DNA of 64,000 bases, from the NCBI GenBank assembly GCA_016282015.1, contig JAEEJS010000002.1:1-64000 (forward strand), read 5' to 3'. How positions within the stretch are numbered: position 1 is the stretch's first letter; each line of letters begins with the position of its first letter. This document shows, in pieces, positions 8,638 to 16,040 of the stretch. The notes beneath the pieces are model-generated. The model did not search any database and had not been told where the DNA came from. It was given only the letters and a program-made list of their open reading frames with translations. Origin of the DNA: Bacteroidales bacterium (GTDB lineage Bacteria > Bacteroidota > Bacteroidia > Bacteroidales > F082). The position numbers and the translations under genes were made by a program.

Positions 8638-10509
8638 TTAATATCGGTTAAACAATTCGAAATGATATTGCATGTAAGCCTTACCCTGCTGTTCAAGGCT
8701 GTCGGCCTTCTCATGGTCGGCAAAGGTGTTCTTGACCACTTTGTTGTTACCTGTTCTAACATATTCCCCTTCCTCGGTCTTCCAACCCAAGCCCTCGTTC
8801 AACTCGAAGAAAGCGAACGGACGGTAACAGGTGTTGAACACATCCTTGCTCCAGAAAAACTCGTCATGCTTAAGGCCGAGCTGTGCGAGTATGGTAGCCG
8901 GCACGTCGGTGTTGCCGCAAATCTTATCGAAAGTCTTGCCACGCAGCGAGTCGGCCAGAGGCTCTCCGTAAATCAAAAGCGGAATCTTATGATAGGCAAA
9001 CGATTCCAAACGATGGTTCTTGTATGAAGGATGGCTATGGTCGGCCATAAAGAGGAATATGGTGTTTTCATACCATGGCTGCTGCTTGGCCCTGTCAATG
9101 AACAGTTTTAAAGCTATGTCGGTGTATTTACCGGAGTTGACAAACTGTTTTTCCAGTTCAGGCCATTCGAGTTGATCGAAAATCTTAGGAAAATCGTAAG
9201 GCGAATGGGTGCTCAGGGTAAATATGGTGGTAAAGAATGGTTCCGGCTGACTGTTGATGTCTTTGGCGGCCCAAGGCAGCATGTCGGCATCCTGAATACC
9301 AAGTTTTCCCTTATGGAAATGAGCATGCACATCACGGCCCTCCACCACTCGGTCGAGCTCGTTATAGCGCAGATATGAGAGAATGTTGCCGTAGTTAAGC
9401 TCACCTCCAAAGTAGAAACTCGTGTAATATCCCACAGAGTCGAGAGGTTTCACTATAGATGGAACGGCATAATATTTCTCCGGATGATTGGTGATGGTGG
9501 TCACAGGAAGTCCTGGCAGTCCGCCGTAGATGGAGGCTATGGCCTGCTGCGAGCGGTTGGCGCTGGCGTAGTAGTTGGTAAACAGCAGTCCTTCTTTCTC
9601 CAATTCATGGAAATTAGGTGTTATTGACGGATCGCCGCCCAGCGACTCGATAAGGTCGGCCGACCAGCTTTCCAAAAGCACTATAAGCACATTGGGACGC
9701 TCGGTCTTGAGGATTCTCACGGTAGAATCGCAATCAACCTGATGGGTTTCCTTGGTGATAGCCTCAGCCAAGGCATCGTCCATAAAGTTGAAATGAGCCT
9801 TAGGATCTATATTTCTCGAGTTGGAGATATTCTCCATGATATTGTAACCCGGATTAACCGTCATAATGTTGACTATCTTGTAGTTGCTGAAATACCCGGA
9901 GCTTGTGGAGATAGGTATTTCACCTACACCGCCGCGCATTCCAATGAACATGAGTCCGAATATCAATACAAAAGCGGCCGGAAAGAATCCCCAGGGCACA
10001 CGGCGTGCTTCATACTCATCGTTGTACGGCTCTATCCAACGCACATACCACCAGCAGAACAGCAGAGTGAAGCAGGCCCATAAGGAGACCAGCAAGGTTG
10101 TCTGTTGGGTGGATGCTGTATTCACCACTTCCGAAGGATTCTGCAGATACACCAAAGCCTTGTAATTCAGCTTAGTACCCCATTCGCCGTAAATACCGAT
10201 CTCGCCCATCACTATAAGGACGTAGATGGCTATCACCACGTAGAAATACCAGCGTACCCAACGGTAATTGGCGTCGGGATTGAAACAGGTCAATATAAAC
10301 ATCACAAGAGCAGGCAGCGGCATTATGTAACATGCCGAAGCTATATCCAGACGCAATGCCTTGTAGAAACTTCTAAGTATTTCTGTGAACGGCACCATAT
10401 CAGCCTTTACCAGATGATAGTAGTTGGCCACGAATACAATCCTCATAACGGCGAACATCACCAGCAAGAAAGCCAACAACTTAACGATATATATCAGATA
10501 CCTTTTCAT
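8638..10509 (-). CDS. LtaS/MdoB-like sulfatase-fold membrane phosphotransferase
   Basis: A 623-residue inner-membrane enzyme. Five N-terminal membrane helices (to about residue 215) precede an extracytoplasmic sulfatase-type alkaline phosphatase fold. Metal-ligand regions visible are RPNVLIVLLESWSAD (about 268-282) and FMADHSHPSYKNH (about 486). By family knowledge such enzymes move phosphoglycerol or phosphoethanolamine onto envelope glycans or lipids. In a Gram-negative this would be a periplasmic or LPS-type modification rather than lipoteichoic acid. The usual catalytic threonine region reads ANRSQQAIASIYGG, so a serine may be the nucleophile. I chose MKRYL at 10509 because an earlier in-frame ATG at 10527 lies inside the promoter element. 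Confidence 0.87.
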   Translation of the reverse strand: MKRYLIYIVKLLAFLLVMFAVMRIVFVANYYHLVKADMVPFTEILRSFYKALRLDIASACYIMPLPALVMFILTCFNPDANYRWVRWYFYVVIAIYVLIVMGEIGIYGEWGTKLNYKALVYLQNPSEVVNTASTQQTTLLVSLWACFTLLFCWWYVRWIEPYNDEYEARRVPWGFFPAAFVLIFGLMFIGMRGGVGEIPISTSSGYFSNYKIVNIMTVNPGYNIMENISNSRNIDPKAHFNFMDDALAEAITKETHQVDCDSTVRILKTERPNVLIVLLESWSADLIESLGGDPSITPNFHELEKEGLLFTNYYASANRSQQAIASIYGGLPGLPVTTITNHPEKYYAVPSIVKPLDSVGYYTSFYFGGELNYGNILSYLRYNELDRVVEGRDVHAHFHKGKLGIQDADMLPWAAKDINSQPEPFFTTIFTLSTHSPYDFPKIFDQLEWPELEKQFVNSGKYTDIALKLFIDRAKQQPWYENTIFLFMADHSHPSYKNHRLESFAYHKIPLLIYGEPLADSLRGKTFDKICGNTDVPATILAQLGLKHDEFFWSKDVFNTCYRPFAFFELNEGLGWKTEEGEYVRTGNNKVVKNTFADHEKADSLEQQGKAYMQYHFELFNRY

Positions 10510-10524
10510 GATAACAAATTTTTG

Positions 10525-10532
10525 CAAAAATA
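10525..10532 (-). promoter_or_regulatory. -7 promoter element for the LtaS-like gene
   Basis: TATTTTTG on the minus strand, exact TAnnTTTG, 15 bases before the chosen ATG at 10509. Its position argues against the longer start at 10527. Confidence 0.7.
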
Positions 10533-10576
10533 CAAAAAAGTTTTCAGACTGTGGAAACTATAATACATAAAACAAA

Positions 10577-10610
10577 ACCGGCGGCTCACATTATCATGTT
10601 CGCCGCCGGT
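10577..10610 (-). terminator. Intrinsic terminator after the binding-protein lipoprotein gene
   Basis: A perfect 9-bp stem ACCGGCGGC/GCCGCCGGT with a 16-base loop, followed on the minus strand by TTTGTTTT. It lies 32 bases past the stop of the upstream lipoprotein gene and isolates the LtaS-like gene. Confidence 0.85.
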
Positions 10611-10642
10611 AATCGTCCATTTTTCAGCAATAATGCGTTGAA

Positions 10643-12265
10643 CTAACGCTTATGATAGAACTCCAGGAACGGAATCACATTCGGATCATTCAGGTTGTCC
10701 TTGGTGATGTAGAATGTGGGAACCATCTCACCCTGTGAGGCATTGTTGAGCACAGCTTCCACAGCCTTGCGTGACATGAGGAAGGTGTTTTGTGCCATGA
10801 TACCCTTGAAGTGTTCGCAGCCTTCAATCAGTTCGTCGAGGAACTCTTCGTAAACGTCGAAGGTATACATATTCTTGCCGGCTTCATCAAGCATGTCAAT
10901 CACATCCACGAGATCGTTGCCGTTAAAAAACACAAAATCATTGTAATCGTCTATGACTGCTTCCACTTCCTCTACAGCCTCGTCACCGACTAAATAAATC
11001 TCTGTATCTGGCTTCATGGTCTGGAATGCTATGGCACGCTCCACACCAGGGCTGTTTGTCATGGCAAATGCGGCAATAAAGTCAGCATCAACCTTATCAG
11101 CCATAGCCAAACCTGCCTCTGTGTTGTCGGTGCCGAAGTACGGGCAGTCGGCCAAAGGACTTGTGACGTCAACAGGTGAATCTATAATGACTACCGGTAT
11201 TTCAAGTTCCATAGCCAAAGCTGCGACTTCTGCCTCCGCACTTTCACCATTAATACCAAAACTAGGAGCAAAGATTATACCCTTGAGCATGCCGTCCGGA
11301 AGATTGCTAAGCTCTTCAACAGCTTCAATTTGTTCCTGATAGGCGTTTTCCGCTGAAGTGGCGTAATAGTACGCCTCCATATCAGCTTCCTGGCAAGCGG
11401 CACGGAAAGCTGCCTCAATCTGGCGCCAGTAGTCGATTTCCTCGTTTTTGACTATCATGGCTATGCCATTCCTATTAACTTTCTGCCATTTTACACCTTG
11501 CAGGTAGGTGGTTCCGTCTCCATCTTTACGCCATGCCGACCACTGCATATTGCCATCGTCTACATTGTCAATGTCCCACACTTCGAACAGCATGTCCTGA
11601 CCGGCCTCTTTCCAACGTAAGGCAAACCAGTTGCCGTCAATTATGTATTCGTTGAGTTCACGAATTACAAGAGTCCATTCGCCAGTCTCATTCTTTACGT
11701 AGAAATCGTAGGTTCCGTCGTAGTGGAAATCCAGACGGCCGTTAGGGTCGTTATAGGTATAACCTCCTGTAATCTCATCACATTCCCACATGCCATATAT
11801 GTCGTCACCGAAGTCTTTGGTAACCTTTTCATAACGGATTTCATGTTCCCTAACGTCAACAGTCTCACCATTGTGTATAGTCGAATGCTTGAAACGGCAG
11901 ACCATACCGGTATTGGTAATCGACTTGACGTTTAACTCGTTGATTAATGTGGTCCCAGGATTAGGGCTGGTTGTAAGCGTCACATTGTGACCCTCAATTT
12001 TGACTTCATACAGACGTGAATCATTCCAAACCATCTGAGAATCATTGTGTCTAAAACGCACTCCACTGACAGTGGCTACGGTAGTTGAAATAAAAGTAGT
12101 TACAGTCTGCTCGTCTGTCAATGCGACATGACCGTCTACCTCCGCCTCAACCCATTTGCCGATGATTTTCTCCGCCAGATTGAAATCGTCGTTGTTGTCG
12201 TTTTTCTTGTTGCACGAGGCAAAAGCCAGGACAGCCCCGACAAGGATAATAAGTAGTTTTTTCAT
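10643..12265 (-). CDS. Lipoprotein fusing lipocalin-like domains to a periplasmic-binding-protein fold
   Basis: A 540-residue lipoprotein of mixed build. The signal ends at a lipobox (LAFASC, Cys18). The residues after it are NKKNDNNDD, a Lys/Asp-rich patch like Bacteroidetes surface-export signals (inference). Residues about 30-270 look like two lipocalin-type repeats (IIGKWVEAEVDG, then YGMWECDEITGGY). From about 272 (GIAMIVKNEEIDYWRQIEAA) to the end the sequence reads like a type 1 sugar-binding periplasmic protein (Peripla_BP_4-like), with IPVVIIDSPVD and a YFGTDNTEAGLAMAD segment. No permease or ATPase genes are nearby. Likely role is ligand capture or sensing at the envelope; ligand unknown. 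Its own terminator and promoter make it monocistronic. Confidence 0.75.
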   Translation of the reverse strand: MKKLLIILVGAVLAFASCNKKNDNNDDFNLAEKIIGKWVEAEVDGHVALTDEQTVTTFISTTVATVSGVRFRHNDSQMVWNDSRLYEVKIEGHNVTLTTSPNPGTTLINELNVKSITNTGMVCRFKHSTIHNGETVDVREHEIRYEKVTKDFGDDIYGMWECDEITGGYTYNDPNGRLDFHYDGTYDFYVKNETGEWTLVIRELNEYIIDGNWFALRWKEAGQDMLFEVWDIDNVDDGNMQWSAWRKDGDGTTYLQGVKWQKVNRNGIAMIVKNEEIDYWRQIEAAFRAACQEADMEAYYYATSAENAYQEQIEAVEELSNLPDGMLKGIIFAPSFGINGESAEAEVAALAMELEIPVVIIDSPVDVTSPLADCPYFGTDNTEAGLAMADKVDADFIAAFAMTNSPGVERAIAFQTMKPDTEIYLVGDEAVEEVEAVIDDYNDFVFFNGNDLVDVIDMLDEAGKNMYTFDVYEEFLDELIEGCEHFKGIMAQNTFLMSRKAVEAVLNNASQGEMVPTFYITKDNLNDPNVIPFLEFYHKR

Positions 12266-12325
12266 GTTAGTTAGTTTAGTGTTAAATCGCGATTAATCCG
12301 TTTGATTATGATTAATCTGACGTTG

Positions 12326-12350
12326 CAAAAGTATACAATTAATTTTGCAA
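12326..12350. promoter_or_regulatory. Overlapping divergent promoter elements (lipoprotein / yggS)
   Basis: An inverted repeat TTGCAAAA/TTTTGCAA (12323-12330 and 12343-12350) brings TACTTTTG on the minus strand (12333 to 12326, toward the lipoprotein) and TAATTTTG on the plus strand (12340-12347, toward yggS) within six bases of each other. Simultaneous use looks sterically unlikely. The 10-bp palindrome AATCGCGATT lies in the lipoprotein leader at 12285-12294. Confidence 0.55.
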
Positions 12351-12400
12351 TAAGCTTTAAAAAAACAAAAAAATATCAACACGTTTTTCAACAAATAGCG

Positions 12401-12408
12401 TATCTTTG
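12401..12408 (+). promoter_or_regulatory. -7 promoter element for yggS-nadE
   Basis: TATCTTTG, exact TAnnTTTG, 22 bases before the yggS ATG at 12431. This proximity supports that start over an in-frame start at 12302. Confidence 0.7.
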
Positions 12409-12430
12409 CAGTGTTTTAAACTATGTTATC

Positions 12431-13099
12431 ATGGTTAAGGAAAATTTGGAAACAGTAAGAAAAACAATCCCTTCGGGAGTTACTCTGGTAGCTGTGTCGA
12501 AGACCAAACCCGTGGAGGACATTCAGGAAGCTTACGATGCCGGCCAGCGGGTATTCGGTGAGAATCATGCACTTGAGATGCGTGACAAACATGAAGTGCT
12601 GCCCAAAGACATAGAGTGGCATTTCATAGGTCATTTGCAGACCAACAAAATCAAATATATCATCCAGTACGCCAGGATGATTCATTCAATAGACACTTTC
12701 AACCTGTTGCAGGCAGTCAACAAAGAAGCCGCCAAGCACAATATCGTGGCCAACTGCTTACTGCAGTTCCACATTGCCGAGGAGGAGACCAAGTTTGGCC
12801 TCAGCATGGATGAGGCAGAGGAGATTCTGAATTCAGACATCTTCAAAGAGATGAAAAACGTCCGCATATGCGGAGTGATGGGTATGGCCACCAACACCGC
12901 CGACATGACCCAGGTGCGTAAGGAATTCAAGCATCTGAAAGATATTTTCAATAACTTGAAAACCAAATATTTCAACGGCTGTGACTGGTTTAAGGAAATC
13001 TCAATGGGAATGTCGCACGATTACCCCATTGCCATCGAAGAGGGAGCTACATTGGTCAGGGTTGGAAGCAAGATCTTTGGTGAGAGGTTTTACAATTAA
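12431..13099 (+). CDS. yggS: YggS/PLPBP-family pyridoxal phosphate homeostasis protein
   Basis: A 222-residue single-domain PLP-binding TIM-barrel protein that buffers the pool of free pyridoxal phosphate and affects amino-acid and keto-acid balance; no catalytic reaction is firmly known for the family. Visible motifs: LVAVSKTKPVEDIQEAYDAG with the PLP lysine (about 22-27), FGENHALEM, EWHFIGHLQTNK (about 61-72), CGVMGMAT and a C-terminal SMGMSHDYPIAIEEGATLVR. I start at MVKENLE because the preceding 43 in-frame residues are low-complexity and overlap the promoter. nadE follows after 30 bases, probably in the same transcript. Confidence 0.93.
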   Translation: MVKENLETVRKTIPSGVTLVAVSKTKPVEDIQEAYDAGQRVFGENHALEMRDKHEVLPKDIEWHFIGHLQTNKIKYIIQYARMIHSIDTFNLLQAVNKEAAKHNIVANCLLQFHIAEEETKFGLSMDEAEEILNSDIFKEMKNVRICGVMGMATNTADMTQVRKEFKHLKDIFNNLKTKYFNGCDWFKEISMGMSHDYPIAIEEGATLVRVGSKIFGERFYN

Positions 13100-13129
13100 T
13101 AATTAAGGTAGTTTAAAAGTTCAAATTAT

Positions 13130-13876
13130 ATGGATAATTTCAATGCAAAAGAAGTAAAAGACCGTGTGGTTCAATGGATTAGAGATTGGTTTGAGCAAAA
13201 CGGCAAGGGCTGCAACGCCGTGATTGCCATATCGGGCGGCAAGGACAGCAGTATAGTGGCCGGGCTTTGCGTAGAAGCGCTTGGTAGAGACCGCGTCTAT
13301 GGTGTGACCATGCCAAACGGAGTGCAGAAAGACATTTCCGACAGCATGAAGCTGATCAACCATCTGGGAATTAAATATTGCTGCGTGAACATAGGCGACA
13401 CATACAACGCTCTGATGAAAGAGGTGAAAGAACAGCTTGGAACGCTCGGCAAGGACGTCGCCAACCAGACTGTCATCAACATGCCTCCGCGATTGAGAAT
13501 GACAGCCGCCTACGCAGTGTCACAGTCGGTAAACGGACGTGTGGCCAATACATGCAATCTCTCGGAAGACTGGGTCGGCTATAGCACACGTTACGGCGAT
13601 GCAGCCGGTGACTTCTCCCCTCTCGGCGGACTCACAGTGCAAGAGGTGAAGGCTATCGGCAAAGAACTCGGGCTGCCAATCGACTTGGTTGAGAAGACCC
13701 CATCAGACGGCCTTTGCGGCAAGAGCGACGAAGACAATCTCGGTTTCACTTACGCCACCTTAGATAAATATATAAGGACAGGCGTATGCGAAGATCCAGT
13801 CATCAAAGCCAAGATTGACGACAAACACGCAAAGAATCTGTTCAAACTGGAACCGATTCCACATTTCTCGCTGTAA
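13130..13876 (+). CDS. nadE: Ammonia-dependent NAD+ synthetase
   Basis: NadE makes NAD+ from nicotinate adenine dinucleotide, ATP and ammonia, the last step of NAD biosynthesis. The 248 residues hold only the synthetase domain: no N-terminal nitrilase-type glutaminase domain is present, so free ammonia is the expected nitrogen donor. The PP-loop SGGKDSS (about 35-41), the NaAD-site region NLSEDWVGYSTRYGDAAGDFSPL (split across about 144-165) and KTPSDGLCGKSDEDNLG near 190 are clear. It is the second gene after yggS and is closed by an intrinsic terminator. Confidence 0.96.
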   Translation: MDNFNAKEVKDRVVQWIRDWFEQNGKGCNAVIAISGGKDSSIVAGLCVEALGRDRVYGVTMPNGVQKDISDSMKLINHLGIKYCCVNIGDTYNALMKEVKEQLGTLGKDVANQTVINMPPRLRMTAAYAVSQSVNGRVANTCNLSEDWVGYSTRYGDAAGDFSPLGGLTVQEVKAIGKELGLPIDLVEKTPSDGLCGKSDEDNLGFTYATLDKYIRTGVCEDPVIKAKIDDKHAKNLFKLEPIPHFSL

Positions 13877-13896
13877 AGATTTGTTGTAGGATAAAT

Positions 13897-13928
13897 AAAA
13901 AAGCCCGGCTTAAAACCGAGCTTTTTTT
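13897..13928. terminator. Bidirectional terminator between nadE and the mosaic surface protein
   Basis: A stem AAAAAGC-CGG / CCG-GCTTTTT with one mismatch and a 7-base loop, flanked by A and T runs, so it can stop transcription from either side of this convergent gene pair. Confidence 0.85.
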
Positions 13929-13953
13929 ATTTGGTTGTAATAATTCAAGACAA

Positions 13954-15891
13954 TTAGCGAACGAGACGGACTAAACAGCCTTCAGCTCTCCAAAATTCGT
14001 TTAAAGAGAAACTATTACCTGAATTAACAGTCAGATAAGTTGCATAGTTTATATTATTGGTAATATTTGCTTGTGTAGATGTCCAGTATCTGCCCTCGCT
14101 ATTTCTTGAGCGCACTTTTTTAGCATCACGATATCCGGCTGCTGGCAGAAACAATGCTCCGTTTGTATTCAAGAAAGTTTCCAGATCCTGTAATGTCGCG
14201 AATTCATTATCACTCCATACAGGAACACTAGAATTACTTGTAAAGTGAATCAAATCTCCAGACACTCCTTCCGGAATAAAAATAGCACCATTAACTACAA
14301 TATTACCATTATTCATCACTCTCCCTCCACCTCGTTTTCCTATTGCATTAACACGGGTTCTTAACAAATAATTCCATTCTTCTGTAGTAAGCAAGCGCCA
14401 GTTGTATCCTTCATTATTAGGTACGACAGCGCCCCAATCAGAATGGTTAGCTACCGACAAATCATGACTTCCGGTCGGACCATAGGTATCATTACCCCAT
14501 ATTGTATTATAAGGCATATAATAATTTTGATTACCATTATAGAACATATCCTGTATGCCAGTGCAACCCCATCCAAACAAACTCACAACATCTTTGTTTT
14601 CATAATTGTCTGTACAATATGTATTTGAATTAGTTTCGATCATTTCATACTGATGCTCCATGAAGCTCCATTCATAGCCGTCAGCCCATGTGGCGCCTGT
14701 TTTAGTGCATTTGAGGTTGCCCTGAGCGAATCTAACCGCATTACCGTTAGCACTTACAACAAAAACTTTGTTGTTTTTGTTACTTTCAGTATTATTCACC
14801 GTAATGGCATTAGTTCCATAAAGGAAATTGTTGCTTGTCGACAATGCTGGAACCGTTACTCCATCGTAATAATCATATATCTCAACAGGATAGGTTGGAT
14901 TCCCAAATCTGTTATACACCATTCCCATTGATTTTCTTTCGACATCGTTCAGCAGCAGAATAGCCCATTTTTCAGTTCCGCTTACTGAATAAAGGGTAAC
15001 TGCATCCAACTTTTCAGTAGGTGTTATGGTGTTGTTGGTAAAATCAATCTTAGCTTCGCACAGCATATTGCTGATTTTCGCGATCTTGTTAGTACTTTCA
15101 GTAAAATCAAACTCCACCAGGGCGCATTTGTTGCAAAGTTTGCAGTTGTATTCGGTTTCACCCGGCACATACACTGCCTGACCCATCGAAAGCACAGGAA
15201 GTTGGTCTTTCTGATTGCAGATATCAACGGTAAACGACCGAGTGTCATTCTCAAGATCTTCGGTTTTGAGTCCACCGACGAAATAGAAGTACAAATCGTC
15301 ATCAGGGTCAGTGACATTGATGGTTCCGGTAAACGTACCATCGGTTGCGCTGCATATCAGTTTGCCTGCATATTTGCCTCCGTTGCTGACATACAAGACA
15401 TCGCCAACTTCGTAGGTAATTGGAACATAAATAGAACCCGGTTCGATAATATGCTTGCCGCCATGACCGCCGCCAGCATTCAGTATGATGTTGACATTTT
15501 CGCCATAAGTGAGCACCGAATCCAAATTCTGTTTTCCGCACTGTGTAAAGCCGAGCATAACTGCCAGTGCCACCAGCAAAGTTGAGGCCTTTCTGAATTT
15601 ACGTCTGCTGCGAGCGACCGCATAGCCTGCTCCTGCTGTCAGCATTATCAGCAATCCGCTACCCAGCGGTGTCTGTGTGTTCCCCTGAAGTATTGAGTTG
15701 AATGGTATTGGCGCGATACCGAAAGGCTCATTCCAAACGCCGTTGAAATAGCTGGCATCCCTATCGTTATACTCATCGAAGCTGCCATGGAAATAAGTGT
15801 CATTTTGTGCGTTGATTGTTGCCGGCAATAGCGTCAGAGCTATTGCCGCGAAAATAGCGAAGTCTTTGATTTTCATTGCGGATTTCCTCAT
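13954..15891 (-). CDS. Mosaic surface protein: exported N-terminal module, internal lipobox, fimbrillin-like and C-terminal domain
   Basis: A 645-residue protein with an unusual order. It begins with a signal peptide (FAAIALTLLPATINAQ) and a short spacer. A hydrophobic segment with an arginine-rich end follows (PLGSGLLIMLTAGAGYAVAR, about 75-95), like C-terminal anchors of small Bacteroidales proteins. Next is a second signal-like segment with a lipobox (LAVMLGFTQC, Cys near 118). Residues about 130-340 resemble fimbrillin-type beta domains (VGDVLYVSNGGKYAG). The last 240 residues carry VRFAQGNLKC, LLTTEEWNYLL and GRYWTS, a pattern I know from other Bacteroidales surface proteins. Either two ancestral genes were fused or the working start is internal. 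No enzymatic motif seen. Confidence 0.65.
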   Translation of the reverse strand: MRKSAMKIKDFAIFAAIALTLLPATINAQNDTYFHGSFDEYNDRDASYFNGVWNEPFGIAPIPFNSILQGNTQTPLGSGLLIMLTAGAGYAVARSRRKFRKASTLLVALAVMLGFTQCGKQNLDSVLTYGENVNIILNAGGGHGGKHIIEPGSIYVPITYEVGDVLYVSNGGKYAGKLICSATDGTFTGTINVTDPDDDLYFYFVGGLKTEDLENDTRSFTVDICNQKDQLPVLSMGQAVYVPGETEYNCKLCNKCALVEFDFTESTNKIAKISNMLCEAKIDFTNNTITPTEKLDAVTLYSVSGTEKWAILLLNDVERKSMGMVYNRFGNPTYPVEIYDYYDGVTVPALSTSNNFLYGTNAITVNNTESNKNNKVFVVSANGNAVRFAQGNLKCTKTGATWADGYEWSFMEHQYEMIETNSNTYCTDNYENKDVVSLFGWGCTGIQDMFYNGNQNYYMPYNTIWGNDTYGPTGSHDLSVANHSDWGAVVPNNEGYNWRLLTTEEWNYLLRTRVNAIGKRGGGRVMNNGNIVVNGAIFIPEGVSGDLIHFTSNSSVPVWSDNEFATLQDLETFLNTNGALFLPAAGYRDAKKVRSRNSEGRYWTSTQANITNNINYATYLTVNSGNSFSLNEFWRAEGCLVRLVR

Positions 15892-15930
15892 ATTTACAAT
15901 TAATCTTTAAATAGGGTTAATTTGAAGCCG

Positions 15931-15938
15931 CAAAAATA
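15931..15938 (-). promoter_or_regulatory. -7 promoter element for the mosaic surface protein
   Basis: TATTTTTG on the minus strand, exact TAnnTTTG, 39 bases before the ATG at 15891. Confidence 0.65.
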
Positions 15939-15960
15939 GACTATTGACACGATTCAGACT

Positions 15961-16040
15961 TTAGTCTGCGTGTATTTCGTTTTATTCTGGATGTAAAAAA
16001 TTTTAGTCTAGGTGTATTTTTTTATTCTGGATGTATTTTT
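15961..16040. repeat. 42-bp tandem duplication at the 3' end of the PHP-domain gene
   Basis: Two imperfect copies with a 42-base period: each holds TTAGTCT, a GTGTATTT word and TTATTCTGGATGTA (copies near 15961-15999 and 16003-16040). One copy encodes the last codons and stop of the PHP-domain protein; the other lies just past the stop. A 6-bp inverted repeat CAGACT-TT-AGTCTG (15955-15968) sits at the outer edge. Confidence 0.75.

Noticed and set aside
10510-10527. Upstream ATG for the LtaS-like gene
   Set aside because: It lies within the -7 promoter element, and MKRYLIYIVK at 10509 is a natural start for a membrane protein.
12302-12430. 43-residue N-terminal extension of YggS
   Set aside because: Low-complexity, contains both promoter elements and is absent from the family.
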